Shown: positions 56,711 to 64,000 of the stretch, piece after piece | Layout: each line of letters opens with the position of its first letter | Position numbering within the stretch: the first letter of the stretch is position 1 | Assembly (NCBI RefSeq): GCF_019968765.1 | Contig: NZ_CP074149.1 | Location: forward strand, 1,984,001-2,048,000 | DNA from: Enterobacter sp. JBIWA008 | GTDB lineage: Bacteria; Pseudomonadota; Gammaproteobacteria; Enterobacterales; Enterobacteriaceae | Length of the DNA: 64,000 nucleotides | Direction of reading: 5' to 3' | The notes under the pieces: generated by a model | What the model saw: only the letters and a program-made list of their open reading frames with translations | Databases searched by the model: none | What the model was told of the DNA's origin: nothing | Translations under genes and position numbers: made by a program

Positions 56711-56989
56711 ATGAACCGTTATATACTCACCGCGTTATGTTTGATCTTTACCGCAGGCGTGCAGGCTGACCGCATTCGTCCGGATGTGGAAGTGAATGTG
56801 CCGCCGGAAGTGTTTAGCTCCAGCGGCCAGAATCAAACGGTGCAACCCTGTAATCAGTGCTGTATTTATCAGAATCAGAACTACTCGGAAGGGGCCGTTG
56901 TGAAAGCAGACGGCATTCTGCTGCAGTGCCAGCGTGACGAGCGCGCCATCAGCACGAACCCGCTGGTCTGGCGTCGCGTAAAACAATAA
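56711..56989 (+). CDS. ynjH: YnjH, DUF1496 periplasmic protein
   Basis: 92 residues with a signal peptide (MNRYILTALCLIFTAGVQAD). The DUF1496 core CNQCCIYQNQNYSEGAVVKA has three cysteines close together. The ATG at 56711 is 8 bases after AGGAAG; a GTG at 56705 is too close to it. The last 41 bases overlap nudG on the opposite strand. Confidence 0.88.
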   Translation: MNRYILTALCLIFTAGVQADRIRPDVEVNVPPEVFSSSGQNQTVQPCNQCCIYQNQNYSEGAVVKADGILLQCQRDERAISTNPLVWRRVKQ

Positions 56990-57365
56990 ACGCTTCCAGC
57001 AGCGGAATATCCGCGGGGGCCAGGGCGTAGCCAAACGCCTCTTCTGGCGTACACCACACAAGCGCGCTGTGGTAGTGCGCCGTGAGCTCACCGCGAAAAG
57101 CAGGAACGTGCCAGGCATGCAGGTTAATCAAGCGCCGGGAGACTTCCCGCTGGTGGCTTGCCACGTATTGCCCCGGCAGGGCGTCAATGCCCAACTCTTC
57201 ACGCAGCTCGCGGATAAGCGCTTCTGGCTGGGTTTCTCCGGCCTCGACTTTACCGCCTGCAAATTCCCACATTCCCGGCTGGTCGGCATGGGCAGGGCGC
57301 TGCGCCAGTAAAATATTGCCGTCTTTTTCGATGATGGCGGCAACGACATCGAGTGTTTTCAGCAT
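56949..57365 (-). CDS. nudG: NudG, CTP/8-oxo-dGTP-type Nudix hydrolase
   Basis: 138 residues with a complete Nudix box: GGKVEAGETQPEALIRELRE followed by ELGID. E. coli NudG prefers 5-methyl-dCTP, CTP and 2-hydroxy-dATP. WHVPAFRGEL and ALVWCTPEEA match NudG over MutT. The start at 57365 (MLKTLDVVAA) was chosen over a TTG at 57374. Confidence 0.92.
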   Translation of the reverse strand: MLKTLDVVAAIIEKDGNILLAQRPAHADQPGMWEFAGGKVEAGETQPEALIRELREELGIDALPGQYVASHQREVSRRLINLHAWHVPAFRGELTAHYHSALVWCTPEEAFGYALAPADIPLLEAFIVLRDARPAGSC

Positions 57366-57440
57366 GGTCGTCAATAATTGATAGCGAAAAAAGACATATT
57401 ATCGTGCCCTTTCTCAGAGTCCAGTAATCAGGAGAATCAG

Positions 57441-58010
57441 GTGAAAGAGACCACCGCCTGGGTTGCCCCCCTCGAAACCCTTCCCGTCAGCCTTAAACCG
57501 ATTGCCGCCATGCAGAAAAAGCATTTTGGCGCGGTGCTGAATCCCACCCGCTGGTGGGGGCGCATGCCGCGTCTGTTCTGGCTGGTGGCGCTGTTTGTCG
57601 GTTTTCTGGAGCGTCGTCACGCGCGCCTGACGCCCGTGCTTCGTTCGCTTCTTATGACGCGGGTGTCCCAGCTCTGTCACTGCGCTTTCTGTATTGATGC
57701 CAACAGCCTGCGGCTGGCCGAGCGCTGCGGCGCGCTGGATAAGGTTCAGGCCGTGGCCGAGTGGCAAGATTCCGCCTTGTTTACTGAGCAAGAGCGCGCG
57801 GCGCTGGCCTACGCCGAGGCGGTAACCGCCACGCCGCCCCGGGCGGATGAGGCTATCAGAACGGCGCTGAAACGCCACTTCACGGACGATGCCATAACCG
57901 AGATGACGGCGCTCATTGCGTTTCAGAATCTCTCTGCCCGCTTTAATGCCGCGCTGGATATTCCGGCGCAGGGGCTGTGCGCCACGTTTACCGAGACTCC
58001 CCATGCTTGA
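57441..58010 (+). CDS. ynjA: YnjA, carboxymuconolactone decarboxylase-like protein
   Basis: 189 residues from a GTG at 57441 with CAGGAG upstream. The AhpD/CMD-like core has the Cys-x-x-Cys pair CHCAFCIDANSLRLAERCG, with LSARFNAALDIPAQGLC at the end as in E. coli YnjA. The CxxC suggests a peroxidase-like or redox role, but no activity is established. It overlaps ynjF by 8 bases, so the two are coupled. Confidence 0.9.
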   Translation: MKETTAWVAPLETLPVSLKPIAAMQKKHFGAVLNPTRWWGRMPRLFWLVALFVGFLERRHARLTPVLRSLLMTRVSQLCHCAFCIDANSLRLAERCGALDKVQAVAEWQDSALFTEQERAALAYAEAVTATPPRADEAIRTALKRHFTDDAITEMTALIAFQNLSARFNAALDIPAQGLCATFTETPHA

Positions 58011-58620
58011 CCGTCACCTGCATCCGCGGGTAAAGCCCGTTCTGAATCGTCTGGTTTCCGCGCTGGATAAGCCGGGCATCACGCCCGACGGATTAACCCT
58101 GACCGGCTTTGCCATCGGCGTGCTGGCGCTGCCGTTTCTGGCCCTCGGCTGGTATCCGGCGGCGCTGGTCGCCATCGTGCTTAACCGCCTGCTGGACGGT
58201 CTGGACGGCGCGCTGGCGCGCCGGAGAGGGCTGACCGACGCGGGGGGATTTCTCGATATCGCGCTCGATTTTCTGTTCTACGCCCTGGTGCCGTTTGGCT
58301 TTGCGCTCGCGGCTCCCGCAGAGAATGCGCTCGCGGCCGCCTGGCTGCTGTTTGCGTTTATCGGTACCGGCAGCAGCTTTCTGGCGTTTGCGGCGCTGGC
58401 CGCGAAGCACGACATCGACAACCCCGGCTATGCGCACAAGTCGTTTTATTACATCGGTGGGTTAACGGAAGGGACGGAGACCATCGCGCTGTTCGTGCTG
58501 TGCTGCCTGTTCCCGGCACACTTTGCGCTGTTCGCGTGGGTATTCGGCGCGCTGTGCTGGCTGACCACCACAACGCGCATCTGGAGCGGCTATGTGACGC
58601 TGAAGTCACTCACCCCTTAG
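58003..58620 (+). CDS. ynjF: YnjF, CDP-alcohol phosphatidyltransferase family
   Basis: 205 residues with five or six membrane helices. The family active site D-G-x2-A-R-x8-G-x3-D-x3-D is present in LDGLDGALARRRGLTDAGGF followed by LDIALD. It transfers a phospho-alcohol from a CDP-lipid; the substrate is unknown. The start overlaps the ynjA stop; its own stop overlaps the ynjE stop on the other strand by 4 bases. Confidence 0.92.
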   Translation: MLDRHLHPRVKPVLNRLVSALDKPGITPDGLTLTGFAIGVLALPFLALGWYPAALVAIVLNRLLDGLDGALARRRGLTDAGGFLDIALDFLFYALVPFGFALAAPAENALAAAWLLFAFIGTGSSFLAFAALAAKHDIDNPGYAHKSFYYIGGLTEGTETIALFVLCCLFPAHFALFAWVFGALCWLTTTTRIWSGYVTLKSLTP

Positions 58621-59924
58621 AGAGCACTCTCTGGCCCGCGCTCTCCGGTGGTGACCGGGTTCTGCGGATGACTGCTCCATTCGTACCAGCCGCCGTCATA
58701 GACGGCGACATTCTTCCAGCCCATCGCCCGGGCGTACATAAAGGTTTCTGACGCCCGCCACCCGGTGCCGCAGTAAAACGCAACGTGCTGCTCTGGCAGA
58801 ATATTCCAGCGCTTCCACTGGGCGGCGATATCGTCCGCGCTGCGCATGGTGCCATCCGGGTTATGGAAGTCTTCCATATGGGTCGCGTCGCTGCCCGCAT
58901 GACCCCAGCGGGCACCGGCTATTTCACCTTTTGGCTTGATGTAGCTGTAGCCGCTGGTTTCACCGATGAACTCCGGCCACGAACGTATGCTGACCAGGGA
59001 GGCATCCTGGCGGTGCAGCATCCCGCGCGCCTGCTCCATATCGACCATCAGCTGCGGCTTGCCGGGGATAGGCGCGCCGAAATCGGGGGCTGGCGCCACT
59101 TTGCCGGGCGTGCCGCGTTCAACCGGCAGGCCTGCATCTGACCACGCCTTCCAGCCGCCATCGAGAATACGTACATCCTTCACGCCCGCATACAGCATAA
59201 TCTGCGCCACGCGTGCGGCGGCGTAGACGTCGCGGCCGTACAAGATGACGGTGGTGTCGTGACGGATCCCGTGCTTCGCCAGCATCGCTTTCAGCTTGTC
59301 GTCGGAGACTTTATTCCACAGCGGCTCGCTTTCCACCTCGTTAGTGTCGATGTAGCCCGCGCCGGGAATGTGGTTCAGCAGGTAAAACTTCGGTGCACCC
59401 CAGGCGGCTTCAATCACTTTCCAGTCACCCGCCGGCGCGGCGGTCACGGGCTTACCCTGCTGGAGGCGGTGGATCCACTGCGGGTAAACCAGCTGTTCAA
59501 AGTGAGGCAGGCGCTGAAGGCGGTCGGGCGTCTGTAAAGCATCGCTGAGCAGTGAGACATGGCGGTATCCGGCTTTCTCCAGGCGGGATTTCACCGCCTG
59601 GTTATCGTTCTCGTCGCCGTACAGGGCGATGGCCGTCTCAGGCGTAAGCTGATGCTGCTTTGCCCAAAGCGCAATCTGATCGTCGCTCATTGCGCTCAGC
59701 CAGGCGGCAGCGAGGTTGAGTGCGGCGGGTTCATGCCCGGAAGGACCGCTGAGCGTCTGCGGCCAGCCGTTATAAAACGCGCTGGGGCGGGTGTCGACAG
59801 GCGCGCCATGCTGAGCCTGAAGCTGAGACAGCGTTATTGCGTGAGGCATATCAGCCGCCAGAGAGGAAAAGGAAGCGAGGCCGCAGAGCAGGGCCAGCGC
59901 GGTCAGTTGAGAAACACGTTTCAT
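58617..59924 (-). CDS. ynjE: YnjE, three-domain rhodanese
   Basis: 435 residues, the same as E. coli YnjE. A signal peptide (MKRVSQLTALALLCGLASFS) and three rhodanese domains; the last holds the active-site Cys in AFYCGTGWRASETFMY. E. coli YnjE is a thiosulfate sulfurtransferase implicated in sulfur transfer for molybdopterin. The start at 59924 gives the signal peptide; the longer frame to 60020 does not. It follows the ynjBCD transporter genes. Confidence 0.95.
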   Translation of the reverse strand: MKRVSQLTALALLCGLASFSSLAADMPHAITLSQLQAQHGAPVDTRPSAFYNGWPQTLSGPSGHEPAALNLAAAWLSAMSDDQIALWAKQHQLTPETAIALYGDENDNQAVKSRLEKAGYRHVSLLSDALQTPDRLQRLPHFEQLVYPQWIHRLQQGKPVTAAPAGDWKVIEAAWGAPKFYLLNHIPGAGYIDTNEVESEPLWNKVSDDKLKAMLAKHGIRHDTTVILYGRDVYAAARVAQIMLYAGVKDVRILDGGWKAWSDAGLPVERGTPGKVAPAPDFGAPIPGKPQLMVDMEQARGMLHRQDASLVSIRSWPEFIGETSGYSYIKPKGEIAGARWGHAGSDATHMEDFHNPDGTMRSADDIAAQWKRWNILPEQHVAFYCGTGWRASETFMYARAMGWKNVAVYDGGWYEWSSHPQNPVTTGERGPESAL

Positions 59925-59997
59925 CGAATAACCTGACGTCAGTAAAAGAGGGGGGCATTGTCGTCTCTCCCGAATCGGAAAACATTGCGTTAGCACA

Positions 59998-60618
59998 TTA
60001 TTGCCAGCGAGAAATCTCAATCAGCTCGCCGCCGGGCGGAATATCATCCTCATCGTGGGTGACCAGCACTACCGGGATATTGCGCGCGCGGACGGCGTCA
60101 AATACCCATGCCCGAAACGTTGTGCGCAGCGTTTTATCGAGGCGGCTGAACGGTTCGTCCAGCAGCAGCGCCTGCGGCTCTGCGAGCAGGGCCCGCAGCA
60201 GGCTCACCCGGGCACGCTCCCCGCCGGAGAGGGTGGCCGGATCGCTGGCGTAATGACCGCTCAGCCCGGCGGAATCCAGCGCCTGCTTGACCGCGTCCCG
60301 ACGCGCGCGCCCGACGACGCGCTCAGGCAGCGCCAGCAGCAAATTTTGCCCGACGCTGAACTGTTCAAACAGCAGCGCGTCCTGAAAGAGAATGCCCAAT
60401 CCGCGGGATTCGACGGGAAGGCCGTCGCAGCGACGCGAGTCGAGCCACAGTTCGCCCCGCGCCTGAAAATCGTCTGATAGCGCGCCGATCATCCACGCAA
60501 AAAGGGTCGATTTGCCGCTGCCAGATGGCCCCATCAGGGTAACTATCTCCCCGCGAGGAACGCAAAAATTGACCTCGCGGAAAAGCGGTTCGATGGTGAG
60601 ATCTTTTACCTTCAGCAT
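59998..60618 (-). CDS. ynjD: YnjD, ABC transporter ATPase
   Basis: 206 residues. Walker A GPSGSGKST (about 32-40), signature LSGGERARVSLLRALL, Walker B ALLLDEPFSRLD, and H-loop VLVTHDEDD. It powers the YnjB/YnjC import system. It begins in a TAATG overlap with ynjC. Confidence 0.94.
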   Translation of the reverse strand: MLKVKDLTIEPLFREVNFCVPRGEIVTLMGPSGSGKSTLFAWMIGALSDDFQARGELWLDSRRCDGLPVESRGLGILFQDALLFEQFSVGQNLLLALPERVVGRARRDAVKQALDSAGLSGHYASDPATLSGGERARVSLLRALLAEPQALLLDEPFSRLDKTLRTTFRAWVFDAVRARNIPVVLVTHDEDDIPPGGELIEISRWQ

Positions 60619-62147
60619 TAACGTAATCCTTGACGGTAGCGGCCCGCGAGCCGGGATAACAGTGCGGCAAGACCGAACACCGTGCCCGTGACCAGCAGTA
60701 AACCCAGCGCCCGGTTAGCGAGAACAGGGATGCTGCCCCCGCTGCTGAGCGCGACGGTTTCGGTGGTCAGCGTGGCGAAGCGCCCCGCGCCAAGCCAGAG
60801 CGTCGGCATGTATTGCGCCATGCTGACGGAAAAACCGGTGGCAAAGGCCAGCAGCGCCGGGCGCGCCAGCAGGGGGCATTTCAGCAGTAAGAATATTTTT
60901 GCCCGTCGCCAGCCGAGCGTTCTGGCGGTAAGGATAAGCCGGGGATCGATCCGCCGCCAGGCGGGCTGCAGAACCAGCAGCATCCACGGTAACACCCACA
61001 GCAGATGGCTCCAGAGCACGGCGGCGTAGTGCCCGTCGATGCCCAGGTGCAACGCAATCGCATACTGGCCGGTGACGAGCGGCAGCGCCGGAAGGGCGAG
61101 CGGTGACCACACCCACGCCGCGCCGCGCTGCGGTCCCCATTCCAGCCAGAGAAAAATGACGATGAGGGCGATCAGGCTCGACAGCAGGCCGAAAGACAGG
61201 CTGGTACCCACGGGACCAACGTCGCCCCCTTGCGCCAGCATCAGCAGTACCGCAGCGCACAGGATGCCGCACGCGGGCAGTAACCCGCTGAGTGTCCGTT
61301 CAGGCAGAACGCGCTGAGGCCGGGGGCGCGTCCCCGCGAGGTCCGGAAGCGTGCGACGCCATACTCTCCAGAGGCCGTACCCGAGGGCGGCAAGCGCGGC
61401 CAGCAGCAGAAGGAGAAGCAGGCACAGCAGCGTCCCTTTTGCCTGCTGCTGCGCGTCGCCCTGGCTTAGCCACTGCCAGGCCAGCACGGCCAGCGTGGGC
61501 GGGTTGCCTGGCCCGAGAACGATCGCCACGTCCACGACCGACAGTGACCACGCCAGCACCGCCAGCATCACCGCGCCCAGGACTGGCGCGATCGCCGGTA
61601 GGATCAGCCAGCTGAGCGTCTGATAACGCCCGTAGCCAAAGGTTTGCAGGACGATCTTCTGCTGCGCGAGCCGTTTTTCCGGCAGCGCGGCGTAAATGGC
61701 CCACAGCACAAACGCGCTCTCTTTGACCGCGAGCGTCAGGCCCAGCCCGGCGCCGTAGCGGTCAAACGGTGGCGAACAGACGGTGCAGACCTGATAAAAC
61801 AGACCGCCCTCGGCAAACAGCAGTAGCGCGCCGGTGGCGAACGCCACATGGGGGATCGCCAACAGCCACGGCAGGCGTGTCGTGAGGCGTCGCCAGCGTT
61901 TACCGGGCCAGACAAGGCTGACGAGGAAAAGGGCAATCAGCAACGCTCCCAGCGTGGCGATGAGCGTAGAGACCAGCGTGGCGATTGCCGCCTGCGGCAG
62001 CTGAGGATCGTCCAGCAGCCGCTGCCAGTTTGTCGCAGAAAGCGCCGGTGCGAACAGCATGACGCCGGCGGGCAGGAGTGGCAGATAAATCACCGCCATC
62101 GCCAGCCAGACAAGCCCGCTCAGCGGGTGCCGTAACGACGCAGCCAT
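60618..62147 (-). CDS. ynjC: YnjC, ABC transporter permease (two fused halves)
   Basis: 509 residues (511 in E. coli), about 12 membrane segments in two permease-like halves, each with an EAA-type loop (first half KIVLQTFGYGRYQTLSWLIL; second ILTARTLGWRRAKIFLLLKC). The single fused permease explains why only one permease gene is present. It overlaps ynjB by 28 bases. Confidence 0.93.
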   Translation of the reverse strand: MAASLRHPLSGLVWLAMAVIYLPLLPAGVMLFAPALSATNWQRLLDDPQLPQAAIATLVSTLIATLGALLIALFLVSLVWPGKRWRRLTTRLPWLLAIPHVAFATGALLLFAEGGLFYQVCTVCSPPFDRYGAGLGLTLAVKESAFVLWAIYAALPEKRLAQQKIVLQTFGYGRYQTLSWLILPAIAPVLGAVMLAVLAWSLSVVDVAIVLGPGNPPTLAVLAWQWLSQGDAQQQAKGTLLCLLLLLLLAALAALGYGLWRVWRRTLPDLAGTRPRPQRVLPERTLSGLLPACGILCAAVLLMLAQGGDVGPVGTSLSFGLLSSLIALIVIFLWLEWGPQRGAAWVWSPLALPALPLVTGQYAIALHLGIDGHYAAVLWSHLLWVLPWMLLVLQPAWRRIDPRLILTARTLGWRRAKIFLLLKCPLLARPALLAFATGFSVSMAQYMPTLWLGAGRFATLTTETVALSSGGSIPVLANRALGLLLVTGTVFGLAALLSRLAGRYRQGLR

Positions 62148-63289
62148 TCCTGCTCCAGCGCGTTCACCCAGGCGGACTGCGGCTCTGCAAGCACCTGCGG
62201 CAGCCCCTTAGGCGTATGGGCCAGCAGCTGTTTCGCTTCCCCTTCGGGCAGCGTTTTCGCATCCAGCACGCTTGGATCGCCCCAGACGGCCGGGTCAGCC
62301 TTGCGGATTTGCGCCTGCGGTGAAAGCAGGAAATTAGCGACCACCTTTGCGCCCGCGCTCGCGCCGGCATTGGCCGGAATCGCTACAAAATGGACGTTGC
62401 CGAGCATCCCGTTCTGGAAACCAAAGCTGTAGCTGTCGGCAGGCAGTTCGCCGCTTGCCACTTTCTGCTGCGCATGGGCCGGGTTAAAGGTCAGCGACAG
62501 GTTCAGACTGCCGCTGGCAAGCAGGGCATCCATTCGGGCAGGTGAAGGGGGAAAGTCTTTGCCTTCGCGCCACAGCAGCGGGTGCAGCTTATCGAGGTAG
62601 GCCCAGAGCGGCGCCGTAACCTCAGCAAACGTTGCATCTGGCGCGTTCTGTAAAGCCTCAGGGCGATCGGTGAGCGTCAGCAGCAGCTGCTCAAGAAATG
62701 CCGTGCCGGTAAAATCGGGCGGGCGAGGATAGCTGATCTTGCCCGGGTGCTGGCGCGCGTAATCCAGCAGCGCCTGAGGATCCTCCGGCGGGGTCGGCAT
62801 GCTGGCCTGTCGGGCGATAAAGGTCAGCTGCGCGCCGCCCCACGGGGATTCCGCCCCGTCGGTTGGAATCGCAAAATCTTCCGTTACGGGCTTGCGGGTA
62901 TCGACATAGCGCCAGTTTGGCAACGTCTGAGCCCATCCGGTTTGCAGCAGGCTCGCCTCTTTCAGCGTACGGAAGTTTTCGCCATTGACCCACAGCAGGT
63001 CGACCGAGCCGTTGGTCTTACGCCCCGCGGCGGCTTCGGTCTGAATACGTTTTACCGCATCGGCGGCATCCGCCAGCGGGACAATTTTTAGGGTAATGGC
63101 ATAGTGCGTTTGCATCTCGCCGCTGACCCACTCCAGGTAGCGGTTGACCGCCGGATCGCCGCCCCAGGCGTTAAGCCAGACGGTCTGGCCTTTGGCCTGC
63201 TGTTGGATAGCGTGCCATCCCTCGGCGGCACACAGGGGGGCTGCCAGCAGCAGACCGGTCAGGAACGCGCAAAAACGCACACGGCGCAT
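62120..63289 (-). CDS. ynjB: YnjB, ABC transporter periplasmic binding protein
   Basis: 389 residues (388 in E. coli) with a signal peptide (RRVRFCAFLTGLLLAAPLCA). Extracellular solute-binding protein family 1, of the iron/thiamine-like group (VWLNAWGGDPAVNRYLEWVS; VDLLWVNGENFRTLKE). The ligand is not known. It starts six bases after ydjZ ends, so the operon runs ydjZ-ynjB-ynjC-ynjD-ynjE. Confidence 0.93.
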   Translation of the reverse strand: MRRVRFCAFLTGLLLAAPLCAAEGWHAIQQQAKGQTVWLNAWGGDPAVNRYLEWVSGEMQTHYAITLKIVPLADAADAVKRIQTEAAAGRKTNGSVDLLWVNGENFRTLKEASLLQTGWAQTLPNWRYVDTRKPVTEDFAIPTDGAESPWGGAQLTFIARQASMPTPPEDPQALLDYARQHPGKISYPRPPDFTGTAFLEQLLLTLTDRPEALQNAPDATFAEVTAPLWAYLDKLHPLLWREGKDFPPSPARMDALLASGSLNLSLTFNPAHAQQKVASGELPADSYSFGFQNGMLGNVHFVAIPANAGASAGAKVVANFLLSPQAQIRKADPAVWGDPSVLDAKTLPEGEAKQLLAHTPKGLPQVLAEPQSAWVNALEQEWLRRYGTR

Positions 63290-63295
63290 AATGCC

Positions 63296-63979
63296 TCACT
63301 TTTTAACAGACGGGAGATAACGGGAAAACAGCCGGCGCGTAGCCAGCGGTAATAACCCCAGTAGTGTAAAGGCGAATAGCATGCCCGGCGACAAAATATC
63401 GCGCAGCGAGGCCACTTTCCCCAGCTCGCGCCCGGCGTTCAGAAAGATAATCGTGGCGGGCAGCATGGCTGACTGGCTGACCCACCAGTAGCGAAATACG
63501 CCAATTCGGGTCAGCCCCATCAGCAAATTCACCAGGAAAAACGGGAACAGCGGCATCAGGCGCAGGGCAAAAAGATAGCCCGCGCCGTCATGCGCCATAC
63601 CGGCGTTCACCGTTTTCATCTGCTGAGCAAACCGCCGCTGAACCCCGTCGCGCAGCAGATACCGGCTGGCGAGCATCGCAAGCGTCGCCCCGAGCGTGGA
63701 GGCAAACGAGACCAGCACGGTGCCTTCCCACAGGGGAAATAACGCCCCGCCCAGCAGGGTGAGGATCGCCGCGCCGGGTATCGACAGGGCGGAGACCGCC
63801 ACATAAATCGCAAAAAAGATCAGCGCGCTTCGCAGCGGCGCATGGTCGACATGGGAGAGGAGTGCCTGCTGGTGAGTTTTAATCCCTTCCAGGGAGAGGG
63901 TGCCTGGGGGAAGCATGACAAACGTCAGAATAAAGGCGCCCAGAAGGGCGCACAGGAAAAGTGTTTTTCGAATATTCAC
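63296..63979 (-). CDS. ydjZ: YdjZ, TVP38/TMEM64 (VTT/DedA-like) membrane protein
   Basis: 227 residues with about five membrane segments and the VTT core: AAILTLLGGALFPLWEGTVL, followed by ATLGATLAMLASRYLLRD, then LRLMPLFPFFLVNLLMGLT. VTT-family proteins are linked to lipid scrambling and membrane homeostasis. The position next to ynjB supports the ydjZ name. The start at 63979 follows GTGAATATTCG (an ATG-equivalent GTG may be used); only 21 bases of upstream sequence are in the window. Confidence 0.8.
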   Translation of the reverse strand: MNIRKTLFLCALLGAFILTFVMLPPGTLSLEGIKTHQQALLSHVDHAPLRSALIFFAIYVAVSALSIPGAAILTLLGGALFPLWEGTVLVSFASTLGATLAMLASRYLLRDGVQRRFAQQMKTVNAGMAHDGAGYLFALRLMPLFPFFLVNLLMGLTRIGVFRYWWVSQSAMLPATIIFLNAGRELGKVASLRDILSPGMLFAFTLLGLLPLATRRLFSRYLPSVKK

Positions 63980-64000
63980 GCGTCATTACAGCTTGAATTT

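Overview
The window looks like the chromosome of an Enterobacter-type member of the Enterobacteriaceae. Gene order, protein sequences and even tiny genes (yoaI, yoaJ, yoaK) match the yea/ynj part of the Escherichia coli map, but a GH18 chitinase and a RyhB-2 type sRNA are present that E. coli K-12 lacks at these places. The left 25 kb is a prophage; the rest is ordinary chromosome.

Region 1 (1-25.2 kb), prophage right half. A lambda-type morphogenesis operon runs left to right: Nu1 (5' end outside the window), A, W, B, C/Nu3, D, E, FI, FII, Z, U, V, G/GT, H, M, L, K, I, J. The portal gene B carries a one-base deletion. The host-range end is not lambda-like: J has a different C-terminus, and is followed by two small tail genes, an oppositely transcribed Cor-like lipoprotein gene and a tail-fibre gene. 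The 3' part of that fibre gene lies in an invertible segment (about 21205-23144) flanked by Din-type crossover sites, with a Pin-like invertase next to it. Then come two genes of unknown function, a 3' fragment of a tRNA-Pro(GGG) gene, and a 165-bp 3' fragment of icd at 25212-25376. The icd fragment marks integration into icd, as in e14 and phage 21. The integrase, early genes and intact icd must lie left of the window.

Region 2 (25.4-33.4 kb). A DUF1304 membrane protein and ymjA are followed by a cyclic-di-GMP cluster: two divergent CSS-EAL phosphodiesterases, a Cache-GGDEF cyclase and dgcP. Inside the cluster lie a RyhB-2 type sRNA under a Fur box, yeaQ, yoaJ and yoaK. A candidate new sRNA lies between dgcP and yoaF.

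Region 3 (33.4-45.9 kb). yoaF, a small unknown gene, yeaO, an amidotransferase-like gene, nimT/nimR, yeaL, yoaI, yeaK, the yeaG-yeaH stress kinase operon with a sigma-54 promoter, mipA, yeaD, gapA, msrB and yeaC.

Region 4 (46.2-64 kb). A secreted chitinase whose ribosome binding site mirrors the ChiX sRNA seed; pncA, ansA and sppA; ydjA, selD and topB; gdhA; ynjH, nudG, ynjA and ynjF; and the ydjZ-ynjBCDE operon encoding an ABC importer, a rhodanese and a VTT-family membrane protein. REP-like and CCCTCTCCC-type intergenic hairpins lie between several genes.

All assignments come from reading the sequence and remembered family sequences; no database search was run.
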